From Trametopsis cervina (lineage: Eukaryota; Basidiomycota; Agaricomycetes; Polyporales; Irpicaceae): a DNA stretch of 48,956 bases. Of the stretch, positions 22,065 to 33,879 are shown piece after piece. The position numbers and the translations under genes were made by a program. Location: the NCBI GenBank assembly GCA_022385755.1, contig MU278375.1, positions 179,692 through 228,647 on the forward strand, in the 5' to 3' direction. The notes beneath the pieces were generated by a model that was not told the DNA's origin, made no database searches, and saw only the letters and a list, made by a program, of their open reading frames with translations. Every line of letters starts with the position of its first letter. Position 1 is the stretch's first letter.

Positions 22065-22318
22065 TTATGTACGCGTATTTGCGCCAGTCCTTGGTAAGGA
22101 AATTATTGCGTCACGTGTGTGCTGACCATATACCTTACGCGACAAGCTGTCATCTTTGAACAGAGCTGGGTCCCTGGGTCGCGAGTGTGGAACGATCTCG
22201 ACGTTGCCGCGATTGCAGTGAACGTTGGACGCCGTCCCTCTGTGATCACCTGGAGTCTCTGCCATTCTTCTTTGTGAATATTTCGTCTATGTTCACCAGC
22301 TGATGCATCCGACATCTG
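22065..22318 (-). CDS. Possible short unrecognised gene upstream of the peroxiredoxin
   Basis: Two overlapping minus-strand frames have protein-like content. One starts MSDASAGEHRRNIHKEEWQR; the other starts MAETPGDHRGTASNVHCNRG and reads PRDPALFKDDSLSRK before a possible GTATAT donor. They are in different frames, so at most one is real or an intron joins them. It could equally be the 5' leader and promoter of the peroxiredoxin. No family recognised. Confidence 0.2.
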
Positions 22319-22995
22319 AGCTCTGAAAGAAATCAGCATAGATCGACTCGACAGAGTACAGATGATCCCCAAGAGATATGTAGCGGTGGTTTCGGATTTG
22401 CCGGCCGGTGAGGTTGGCACATAGGGAGCCGCACGGCGTTTGATACTATCAATCCACCAGAATTCATCCGACTTGGGAATGAGTACATTGGTACAGTATG
22501 TGCTACTACGTTACTCTCGCCTTGTACTAATAATCAGAGCGAGACCGCATATGACCCTTCATTGGCACCATGGTTCGCCTCTTTGAGTACGCAGGCAAAG
22601 CATAGACGATAAGTGCGTAAATACAACAGATTGTAGGAGGCAGATAAATTTTACAACGGTGCAGACAAATTGGCGTATGCTTGGAAAACACGACCCATCC
22701 CAAACCTATCACAATCGTGGCAGCAACGTCACGAATACATTTAGCAAAGTCCTTTCCAGCGTCTGAGGCAATCACGGAATGGCATCTCGGCGTATTATCG
22801 TCTCCGATAAAATATATATGAACCCCGATGGGCCGTTGTTAATGTGGATTTGAAGTCCGCTTGCATTGAATTCTTTCCAATTTCCGCGCGTAACATGGGA
22901 CGGTGGTCGTGATCATCACTGTAAGGCTATGTTCGGCTTACTGCTCGCTCCGTTATAATCTCTACAGGCTCTGCATCTGACTTCTGCGTAGTGCT
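22319..22995. other. Intergenic region, promoter of the calcium channel gene
   Basis: About 680 nt. It holds an AT-rich AAATATATATG element at about 22810-22820, roughly 180 nt before the CCH1 start. A minus-strand frame (22527-22775) has one hydrophobic stretch but no other support. Confidence 0.45.
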
Positions 22996-25900
22996 ATGGA
23001 CAAGAATCATCGTCCGCTCTCTGGAGGATCCTCATCATCTGCTATTGACTTGACTGGAACTCCTGCGGGTATCGGAAGTTCAGTACCTCCATCTCCAGCT
23101 TTGGCACCCGTCGACGGTAGAGGAAGCTTTGCGCGTCGTAGACTGAGTTGGGGACGCATGGAAGCTACTGACGACCCTCTGCGCCTCAATCTACAGGATG
23201 GGACAGGTGCACCTCAGCGGATGGCCGGCTGGCCCGCCAACGAAGACCCCTTCGCTACACCTCCTGAGGACGACTTCCCTACATTTGCTCCAGCTTTTAC
23301 GTATCAGAGTGGCGGTGGTGGCGCGTACACGACTGCGCAACCCGGTCCCTCCTCTGCGTCTCTCATTTCGTCTATCTATCACACATCCGACCCGGACCTG
23401 CCCCAGGAAGATGATGAGGTTCATCTCACAAGTAATATGTCGCGTCCCGGTACGAGCGGTGGCTGGGAAAGTGGGGAAGTGGACCATGAACGCTCGGTAC
23501 CAAATGCGCGCAGCAGGCGACCCCGCCGATATACCGGTACACCGTCACCCTTGCGAACGACTGGAGACAGGTTGACAACGCTTTCACACAACATTCGGCG
23601 AGTCTCAATACGTGTGGTGAACATGGCTGCAGCAGGGGTGGATGAGCACGTACGCCTTGCAGATTCCGAGCACGAAAAGTATAGGGAGGATGCTGAGAAA
23701 GAGAAGGAGTACGACATCCGGGAGCTTGAGGACCTTTCGAAAGCAATGCCGATACGAGGGCGAACGCTGGGATTTATGGGCCCCGCGAACAAGCTCAGAC
23801 TTGCTCTTTTTCGCTTCTTGGTGTATGGGTATGTCCTCAACTTGAGCATGGCCCCTGCGCAGATCGCTGTCGAGCCGGTATCAATTATAGTACAACGCGT
23901 CAGGCTCGAGAGTGACCGCTATGGCTTTCCAGCCTTCCCTTCGTATTCTTCTCACTCATCGTATGTTCTGATAGATGGACTGAACCAAGCATACTATTGC
24001 TTATTATCTTCAACGCGGTTGTTCTCACAATCCAAGCTGCACGAAATATTGCCCCGTCCGACGACGACCCTCCTGTAAAATACACGGGATATTTTCATGG
24101 CTGGGAAGACTATGCATTGCTTGTCCTGTTCATTATTTTCACGTAAGTGCCACGTCCACTCCACGTCACTGTCTCTAATGTGGTTCTTCAGCCTAGAAAT
24201 GTTTGCACGCGTCGCAGTGTGTGGATTGCTGTTAGACCCCGAAGTACCAGTGTCTTCCCTATTCAGTTCGATATTTTCTCCCCCCGTGGATGTCATCATG
24301 CCAGCCTCGGCTACAGAACCCGGCCCTTCACTCGCACGGGGTCCATCCCTCATGTATCCTGCGTCTCAAGGGTTGTCACGCGGACCTACTATCACGTCAA
24401 GACTGCGGCGGCTGCGAAGCAAGCTCGCCCGGCCGTTCACTCTTGCTTATTCTCTGCCTTCTGTGCCGGGAATGAGGGATGAGTCCGGGGACAAGAGACC
24501 CTCGACCTCCCGCGCTCGCTCAGACACCGTACAGTCGAAAACACCGATGATGAGGAAGGCAGAAAATCTCCACTCGCATGTCCGCAATCCGTCGCAGCCC
24601 ACATTCTTGTCGAAAGCGTTACGCTCGGACAACGGAGATGTATTGTCACTTCCCTTTGGGCCCAGTGTGCAAACCGCGAACTTCACGGTGGGGCGCAATC
24701 TACCGTACCTGCGGCATAGCTGGACAAGGATCGACTTCATAGCAATCATCGGCTTCTGGATTTCGTTTGCTCTGGCTGTCACTGGCGAGGAACGCGGGAC
24801 ATACCATATAGGGGTTTTCCGTGCTTTAAGCGTGCTTCGTATAGCTCGTCTACTGGCGATCACATCTGGTACTACGGTATGTTAACAGATTGCGATCTAT
24901 GACATTTTGTTCACCGCCACCCAGACTATAATGCGCTCGCTGAAAACCGCTCGGCCCATGCTTGCCAGCGTGGCTTATTTCGTGATATTTGCCATGATAT
25001 TATTTTCGTATGTCACTCTCAAGTGTCGTTGATGTTTTCTTCTCACTCTCCACTAGGATCATCGGTATTCAGTCGTTTAAGGGGTCTTTTCGGCGCAATT
25101 GTTACCTGCTGCCTGTGAACGGTGAGGGCGAACTACCACTTGGGCAGAGTTGCGGCGCGTACATCGACCCAGTATCGCGGAACGTCATGGGATATATAAA
25201 CGGTTCTAACGAGAACGCGTCTGCCACGAAAGGCTTTGTTTGTCCGCTAGGGCAAATTTGTCGTGTAAGCTGTTCGCCTTGTGACTATCCGCTGCGTCGC
25301 TCATTCCAAACAGGAGGGTCCTGATAATCCGAATGCTGGTGTGGAAAGCTTCGACACTATTTACTACGCTGCTCTACAGGTGTTTATCGTTTCTTCAGCG
25401 AATGGGGTGAGTGGAGTTATCATGACAAGGGATACAAGCTCAGCGTTTCTGATTCTTTGGCGGCAGTGGTCACCTTTGATGTACCAGATGATGGATGCCG
25501 AATTCTTTGTTTCATGCTTCTTTTTCATTGTCTGTTTGATCGTGCTGAATTTCTGGTTGATCAACCTCTTTGTCGCGGTGATCACAAATACGTTCTCGGC
25601 CATCCGCAAGGACACTCATAAAAGCGCGTTCGGCGCTGCTCCGTAAGTTGTCATTCGGCATTGCTCTACTGTGGTGGAGATTGATGGCTACCTCCCAGAC
25701 TTGTCCCAACAACTCGGGACGGAGAAGAAGGGTGGCCTGCATCAGATGGAAGGCGAATCGTTCGGCGCAATAGGGTCAAAGAGGTCTACGAGAGTATCCG
25801 GTGGTGCTGGGTTGCTCTTGCCTTAGCCTCCCTGGTTCTTCAGGCAACAGGGAATGTCGACGCTTCTGTTACTCACCTGCTCGTCCTCGATAGGAGTGAG

Positions 25901-28900
25901 ACTATCCTGACGGTCGTTTTCGACATCGAAATCGTTGTTCGGCTGTTGACCTACTTGCCAGATTGGCGTGCCTACTTCCAGCGCGGACAGAACTGGCTAG
26001 ACCTCATACTTGCCATTGGATCCACTGTTATCCAGATTCCGATCATCCACGATTCCAATGTATACCCATGGTTGACTATGTTTCAACTGGCGAGGTTTTA
26101 TCGCGTGATTCTGGAGATTCCGAGGATGAAACCGTTACTGGTATGTGCTCCTAACTATGAATATACGTTGATTAACTTTGATAAAGCTCGCAGTGTTCGG
26201 CAACATGTACGGTCTCGTGAACATGTCGTTATTTCTCTTCATGGTCAACTATATCACTGCTCTCGTTGGAATCCAACTCTTACGTGGCGATGTCACAAAT
26301 GATGGAAACCGGTTCATCGACTGGGGTGAAATCTTCAACTCTTTTTTGGGTGTATATCAAATATTCTCTTCAGAGAACTGGACAGATATCCTATATGACG
26401 CGGCCACCTCTGAGGTCCCACTCGGCCAATCTGCCATCGTCGTCCTATTTATTGTTGGCTGGTTCTTCTTCGCGAACTGTGAGTATGTTGTTGTATCAAT
26501 TAATCATCCCCCTCAACCGTTGTCACAGATATTGTGCTACAAATGTTCATCGCAGTGATCAATGAGAACTTTGACGTTGCCGAGGAGCAGAAACGCAGTC
26601 GACAAGCTTCGGATTTCTGGGCTTCTCAGAGACCGGAAAAAGCTCGCGCCGGCTGGGTCAGACGTCTCAATCCGTATCGGTGGTTCGAGGTGCAACCCAA
26701 GGTCGCAAATGTAGATGAACCGCCATCCGAATTCGTTTTACCCAGGCAGAACAGTCTTGTGCAGGACTTCACATTTCCGAAACAAGGGGAGTCTTCCCGA
26801 ATGTTCCGAGTCCGTATTTTACCATCCTCCGATGTCCTTTATGATTCACATGTCATTGCTAGAATACATCGGGCAGTGTTGGCAGCGCTCGACATGCCAC
26901 CAAGAAATCTATATCAGTCTTGCAGGCTCTTTTCACTGGACACAAAATGTCTTTGGACGTTCCTATGACGACTCTACGGAATCCTTCCCGTGACCCTACA
27001 ATAGCTCACGAACCTGGTGACGAAGGAATAGAACGACACATGTAAGTCAGTGTACTGTTGCTATTCGCTGCTGCTAACTGCAGAACAGTGAATTTCTCGC
27101 CGCACTGAACAATGAGAAGGCTACTGTTGAAGATATCAATGATATTATGTCGGAACGTCGTGCTCAGAAAGCTGCCTTCATCAGGCGTCACTCAACCTAT
27201 GACAAGACCTTTTGGACGTTCTCACAGGACAACCCTCTACGGCGCGTATGTCAAACGCTGGTGGCACCAGCGAACGGCGAGCGGATTTTTGGCACACCGC
27301 CATCACCCATTGCCCACCCTGTCTTTCAGCTCGTGTTACTTCTTACGGTAATCAGTGGCATAGTCGTCGAATGGATCGCGACTCCACTCTACCGCCGGCA
27401 ATATTATCAATTGTACGGAATGATTCGCGGCTCCTGGTTTGATATCGCGGAGACAAGCTTTGGCCTCGCTCTATTCTTGGAATTTATCATCAAAATAATC
27501 GCGGACGGGTTTCTATTCACCCCAAATGCCTATATTCGCAGCATATGGAACATCCTAGATTTCTTGATCATGGTCGGCATTGTCGTGAACTTAACGACAG
27601 GCCTTATATTCATCGGAGGCCTTAGTCGACTTACTCGCTCCTTGAAAGCGTTACGTGCGCTCCGGCTTATCACTCTGATCGACAACATGCGCTCCACCTT
27701 CGAATCACTCATCATATTCGGAGCTGCGCGTATCTTCGACGCTGCGCTTTTGGCCATACTCTACATGATCCCTTATGCAGTCTGGGGGACGAATATCTTC
27801 TCCGGTCTCATGAACGAGTGCAATGACGGCAACGTCTCTGGCCTAACCACATGCGTGAACGAGTACAATAACTCATTCGTCGGGGATTCGTTCTCCTACC
27901 TTGTGCCGCGAGTTTGGGACAATCCGGCACCCTCCACCACATTCTCTTTTGACTCCTTCCGGTCTTCACTTCTTATCCTATTCGAGATCGTATCGCTTGA
28001 AGGATGGATCGATGTCATGTCGGTGGCAGTCAGCATCACCGGCATAAATCAGCAGCCCCAACAGAATGTCTCCCAGGTTAACGCTTTATTCTTTGTGATC
28101 TACAACCTACTTGGCGGGGTGGTGATCCTCACACTATTCATCAGGTATCTCAATGCCTCAATGTTCTAATACAATTGTGCATTATGCTGATTTACCTTTA
28201 GTATTATCATAGGCAACTTTACGTCACGGACAGGCAGCGCCTTATTGACGCAACCTCAGCGGCAGTGGATAGACTTACAGAAATTGATTACGAGACAGCG
28301 ACCTTCCAGCCGTCCGAAATCGAGACCTGCATGGCCTGTGCGAGCGTGGTGCTATGATCGTGCCGTACACAAACATGGCTGGTGGCATCGAATGATGACG
28401 ATATTGTTCATACTTCATGTTATCGCACTGATGTAAGCACATCCTTATCCCCTAGTCCCTCTCGCTGACCACGATGCACCTCAGGACACAAACCTTTGCC
28501 CCGCAGAATTTCGTTGAGAAACTGCGAAGTACGCCATCCGCCCCTTATCATCCTGAGACTCGCTCACAGTCTGATTAGACGGCTTCTTTCTCTTCCTCAC
28601 GGTCATTTACGTCATCGACATACTCATTCGCCTATACGGACTGGGCTGGGGTAGCTATAGCGCCGATGGCTGGAATCTTTTCGATATTGTTGTCGCTGGA
28701 GGAAGCGTGACAATCATGATCGTCCAATACAATGTGGGAGGATTCGTGGTCCAACAGCTGCAGAAGCTATTCATCACATGTATCGCCTTCAAACTCGTTC
28801 AGCGCACCAATAGCCTGAACAAACTGTTCAAGACGGCCGTGTAAGAAGCTTTCTCAGTGTTGATATTACACCTGTAACTCACTTGCCCTCCAGTTCCAGC

Positions 28901-30706
28901 TTACCCGCAATTCTGAGCTTGTTGAGCTTATGGCTCGTTATGTTCTTGTTCTTCAGCATTATGTATGTGGAGGTTTTCAGCATGACGAAATGGTATTCCG
29001 CCGAGAACCGCAACCAGAACTACTCAACGTTGCCAAAAACCCTCGTGATGTTGGCTTTCATGACCACAGGGTACGCTCTATCAATCAAAACAATTTATGT
29101 ACACACACTGACTTGCTGTGCATAGCGAGGGGTGGAACCAATATATGCATGACTTGTGAGTACGCCACACTTGCTCGCTGATTCACAGGCCAACCCCTTT
29201 CTTATAGCGCGATTGAATATCCCCGTTGTACAGACTCCGTGGGCCCGCTATCCGACTCAGATTGCGGCAGCGTTGGCTGGTCGTTCACTCTTTTCATCGC
29301 TTGGAATCTCCTCAGCATGGTATGTCGAGTCTCTCTTCGTGAATATATGGGCCGCACTCACAGATTCACAGTATATATTCGCGAATTTGTTCATCGGTAC
29401 GTCCATCTCATCCTGACCTTCTCAAGCTATGCCTGAACCACCTTCATCAGGTGTGGTTGTCGAGAGCTTTTACTACGTGTTCCAGATGGCTGGTGGTGCC
29501 ACAGATTTAACGCGAGAAGAGATGCGTGCCTTCAAGAAAGTATGGGCAGAATTCGCAAATCCAAAGACAGGGTATTTAGAACGTAGCAGATTCGTGCCTT
29601 TTTTCTCGGTAAGTGTCCTTATTTTCTTCCGCGTTTTTGTGTCGTCTGGCTACACGGGTTGATGGTCACGACTTGGCAGCGACTATCGGGAGCATTCGAA
29701 GTGAAAATCTATCCGACAAAGTACAACATCCCACATATCATAGCGAGATCGGCTGGCGATGGCATTGCATTCACAAGTGCTAAGCATCCCGCAGGACTGA
29801 ACTTGTACAGTGTAGAAGCCAACGTGAACAGAATCGACCGAGCTCTTATCAAGCGGCGCAAAGCTCTCTATAATCGGCTCTACCACGAGGCTCGCATCTC
29901 GTATGAGCCCGGGAAAGGAATTTCCTTCACGAACATGCTTTTACTCCTGGCACACCACAAGTTCATATCAGACAATGAAGCTCTAACGTGTGTTGTCCTT
30001 TATCCTCCAAACCTCAAGTTATGCTGACGACTCTTCTCTAGGCTGCAAGATCTCGTTGTCAGGACCGAAATCAATAAGCTCGTCACAGACCTGGTGGATT
30101 TTGACAAAGTACAGTCTCTTATACTGATGATATCCCACCGGCGTCGTTTCTTAGCCATGCGAGAAAAAACACGAGTCCAGAGGCAATTGGAGCAGGGTAT
30201 GTGAGGTTCACTCGGGTCTGGAAGGTCTCGTTCACAAATATGCATTCTAGGGGTTCCGGATATTGTTGTAAGTGCTGGCGAACCCGTTACCCCTCCTACC
30301 AGCACGAGAGACATCACTTCGCCATTCACCGGTTATCCGGACACACCGCGAGCGCGCGTTTCTATCCTTTCCCCCGACGGCTCTCATGTTTTGGAGACAC
30401 CAACGCGATCAGGCCTGCAACGTGGTAGACGAGTGAGCGAAGCGAGCTTATTGTTTGCGCAGAATGCGGGGGCGAGGAACTTGTAAGACAGTCACTGTCA
30501 TATTTATACGGAAATATCTCAGTTCTTTGTTTAGATTTGATGACCCGCTCTCTAGGAACAGCGGAGAGGAAGATCGAGCGAATGCATCGTTGTCTTTGCA
30601 GAACTCGTTGGGGGATGGTTAGTGTCTAACTATACTCCTGCCGACCTGTTGTACTTATACCATGATTGCAGACATCGTCCCCAACGGCACAAAAGAAGAT
30701 CTATAG
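22996..30706 (+). CDS. CCH1: CCH1 voltage-gated calcium channel alpha-1 subunit
   Basis: One gene of about 25 exons and roughly 2,100 residues, split by about 50-nt introns. After an N-terminal cytoplasmic region rich in Ser/Pro come four six-helix domains: I (about 23.98-25.64 kb; [21 protein letters not shown]4 [13 protein letters not shown]), II (25.7-26.6 kb), III (27.3-28.2 kb; S4 [15 protein letters not shown]) and IV (28.4-29.5 kb). Pore loops read SSANGW (Asn codon 25401), SSENW (Glu 26373), SLEGW (Glu 27999) and TTGEGW (Glu codon 29127). The II-III linker has [14 protein letters not shown], typical of fungal CCH1. The C-terminal tail contains an EF-hand-like/coiled region and ends [11 protein letters not shown] at 30706. 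With Mid1 it forms the plasma-membrane high-affinity calcium influx channel. All key junctions keep frame. The join from 23828 to 23976 (a 147-nt intron) is the least certain. Confidence 0.9.
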
Positions 30707-30929
30707 CTCAGGGACAGATTGTATTCTCACTTAATGGACATGCCTATTTGATTACACACACGCGGTGCATACACATGCAGGCACACCTTGTTCTCCCGAA
30801 GAGGTGCAGCTGTGCAGCGTGCACAGCATAGTGTTCCGGGAAGGTAATTTGGGGGACATGACGTGGAGCGAGAGCGACATCGTATTCAAAGACGCATGGC
30901 ACTGACGGTATACAGGCTGCAGGGTACCA

Positions 30930-31555
30930 GATTGACGCAGCAGCAGCAGCTTGAGAAGGGCATAGATCGGCGCTGCATCACGAGATCGGTTTGAGTGGTG
31001 CGAGGGTGGGGGCCGAGGCATTGTAATACTAGGGGAATAGAGCCCAATGTAGATAGCCCGCCATGCCAATGTCGATAGGAAGCAGTCCCCAGAGGATCCC
31101 TACGAAGCTATCGATCCCAGATGTTTGTATGTCGGGAGTGTCGATTTGTGTGCTGACCTCGCCCACACACCTCTGTGATGTGGAATAAATAGCGTTCATC
31201 GCAGATCACACTGAACAACTCAACGGTGATATTATGCCCCAGCCAGAGCCCCCGATATGCAAGCCCTCTCCTCACCCATCATGCAGCGCGGAGCGATTGT
31301 GCCGTGGGCAGCCATGGCGTGCATTTTGTATCAGACTTTGTGGACGTCAGGTTGTGGCGGCGCGGGCACTGGACGAGACTGTCCGAGCGAGTGATCGCGA
31401 GGTGAGGGTGCAAAGCATGGGAGTGTACGTAGGTCGAGTGTCAGTGGCAAAACTAAGATATCGAGATAACGTTGCGATTGTGAGTCAATCGAGTGGTACG
31501 TATGAGAGTCTTTTCCTGACAAAGGGAGGCAAACTGTGGGAGAGACAAAAATAAT
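30930..31555 (+). repeat. Dispersed repeat copy R1 (partial)
   Basis: This stretch aligns, with clear but diverged identity, to R2 from about 33.9 kb. Shared blocks include GCAGCAGCAGC at the left, TCGAT.TGTGTGCT, ACTGAACAACT, ATGCCC.AGCCAGA and GATTGTGCCGTGGGC. The similarity fades near 31555, so R1 is shorter than R2 and R3. No long conserved frame or terminal inverted repeat is visible. Boundaries are approximate. Confidence 0.6.
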
Positions 31556-31559
31556 CTAT

Positions 31560-33261
31560 GTTATGCTCAGATCACGCAACGAAATGGAGACTCGTCAGCC
31601 TGCAATGTCGGACAGTTGCCGGACGGACACGGGCTTCGTGGCATCTCCTCTCTCTGCATGGTATGAGACATCGTCGCAAGCGACAGATGAGATACATACC
31701 TTCACGGCCACGCTGTACCCCCACAGCTTCTGCAGATGTCGCTATACGCAGCCACCAACACCTCCTCACCAATCTCAATCCATACGCATTCCTAGAACGG
31801 GTTCTCCGCTTGTGACCAAGTGGTCTCCACCGTCTAGCATTCAACGCACTTCGCCACTCCGCTCCTCAGCCGCCACAAGTGGCCCCGGGACATCGCCTCG
31901 ACGGTCCTCAGCCCCGCTACACCACCCCGTCTTTGGGCGGACAGCGCGTTCGCACACGCGCCCGAGACATTCCTATCCGGAGTCCGCGTCGTGGGTGTTA
32001 TTATATCGACGTCCTATGCCAACGCCGACGACTGCCGTCTTCCTCGAGTAGAGGCTCCAACCGACGTTCGTCTTCCACTCGCCCGCAACACGCAACACGC
32101 AGCATCGTGTCGTCGGCGCCGTATGCGAGGTATTTTGAGTGTGCGGCAGATTTGAGGAGCGCAGACCTGCGCTTCGTCTGCTTCTGAGTCCGTCCGTGGA
32201 CCCCTTTCCTCGGTCTTTTCCAAGTGTTTGCGTTCAGAGAGTTTGAATTGACGTCGTTGGACGAGCCTATTTGCGCGTGAATTACGTTTGCATGTGAGTC
32301 CCGCTCTGTCTGCGCGCCGTACTCACCCTGTTCGACTTCACCTGCGTATCCGAAAACTTCTAGTGAGCGACAGGCTGGCTACCCATGACACGCATTGTGC
32401 ATGACATGTACGCATAGTGTACTGACCACAGTGCTACGGATTGCATACTGACGCAGGCACTTCTCCAGCTCTACAGAGTCTATGCCCAACGTCGCATCTC
32501 CTGATCCTGAGGTGTCATTGTCGTATGGCAACGCTCACGCCAATCTGCTCGACACCACGCCTACCGGCATCCACAGCTCTGAGGAAGCTCGCGCCGTTAG
32601 CACTCGCGCGGAAGACGATAACAGTGGCGAAGACAAAGATATCACAGGGTCCGAGGGACTGACAATGCTGGCAGGGGTTGCCGTGAACATCGCGAGTGTA
32701 GGAAGTCCTCCGGAAGTCGTAGCCGGTATACGTCAAGCAGAAGCTACGCACAGCAATACCACCAACGGTGATCAACAACGAACCGAGGAACGTTCTGCCC
32801 TTGTCCCCAGATGCCACTACGCCCAACGCGCCCTCCCCGCAGATCAGATTCGTCACCGAAATTGCTTGCTCACAGGGTATTCAGTCGGACCACGGTGACG
32901 GTTCAAGGCTACCAGGTGAGCCGTTGTTTCCAAATAAAAGTATGCTCCAGACTAAGGGTTCGCAGAAGTGACCCCTCGCAGGTTCAGCGCATCCAATGGA
33001 AGCGTCGACCACGAGCTTGTAACTGATCTACACAGCTTGCCGTCCGCCGCCACACTCTCGTCCTCATCGTACGACCACCCTAGCAAGCCTGACTGGCCTC
33101 CGGAAACCGCACGCCGTGAAAGCGTGCACAAAGAATCATCAGCTATATGTTCTTCCGTCGGCGAGGATATCAAGGAGCCGACGCGTGCTTCTGAGCCGTC
33201 CGGAAGTGAGGCGATAGAGACCGTGGTGGCGGGCAGTTGCGAGACGGCGAAAAAACCATAG
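31560..33261 (+). pseudogene. Unrecognised coding fragments between repeat copies R1 and R2
   Basis: Several stretches read like protein but in different frames. One around 31.88-32.1 kb contains ADSAFAHAPETFLSG, then VRVVGVIISTSYANADDCRL. One at about 32482-32750 reads TPTGIHSSEEARAVSTRAED and LTMLAGVAVNIASVG. One at 32968-33261 ends SEAIETVVAGSCETAKKP-stop. The last two can be joined near 32.9 kb by a GTGAGC...CGCAG intron if an upstream frame change is accepted. The acidic, Ser/Thr-rich composition of the last part resembles the tail of the DUF6535 protein at 38-41.7 kb, but I cannot align them. Likely a decayed or poorly resolved gene; function unknown. Confidence 0.25.
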
Positions 33262-33879
33262 CTATTTATGAGGAAGGGGGCGGAGCGGGTATTCCCTGAT
33301 ATATCTACAAAACGTTGTGCATGCGCGTGGTCGGACGAGTGTCCTGTAACACATACGTAGGAGTTATTGTATGTACTTACGCTTACAAGAATCGTCCCGC
33401 CAGAGTCATCCGCTTGCATCGAGAGTGAACAATCGCGTGTGTGGTGTACACCGACGTTTTTTATATCACCATTGATCGGGATATATGACGAGGCAGAAGA
33501 GCACTGTCCTGCGAGCGGTCAGCCAGATCGGATAAGGGAAGGATGACAACAAAAATGTGCGCACCTAGCGTGATCGAGATAACTATGCACGAAAAGAGAA
33601 ATATGATGCCCTTGCGGCCGTCCCGCGAGAATGCTACACGCGCGAGCACATGACCCCATTGCTCAGAAGGACCTACACACTCCCAGCCAATGGGCACAAA
33701 CACTTTCCACTGCACCGTCGGCATCACACGCACTAGGTACGTTAGCGACGTGCGGAGGCTGAATGCTACACCAGACCAACATCATGATAATGGGTGTACG
33801 CACCGACAATGAACCTGTCTACTACCACGGACGCCAAACTCCTTCCCTATCTAGCACAACAGTGTTGCGTCGCCTGTTG
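33262..33879. other. Intergenic region, with a possible membrane-protein remnant
   Basis: The minus-strand frame 33733-33461 has one hydrophobic run (GIIFLFSCIVISITLGAHIF) after a basic turn. This is reminiscent of basidiomycete seven-helix proteins, but no other helices or exons can be joined to it. Otherwise nothing recognised. Confidence 0.3.

Noticed and set aside
23829..23975. Extra exon inside the long first CCH1 intron (peptide [13 protein letters not shown])
   Set aside because: It would leave a 14-nt intron before the first membrane helix; one 147-nt intron is simpler, though this is the weakest CCH1 junction.
33461..33733. Possible seven-helix membrane protein on the minus strand
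   Set aside because: Only one hydrophobic segment is visible and no adjacent exons supply the others.
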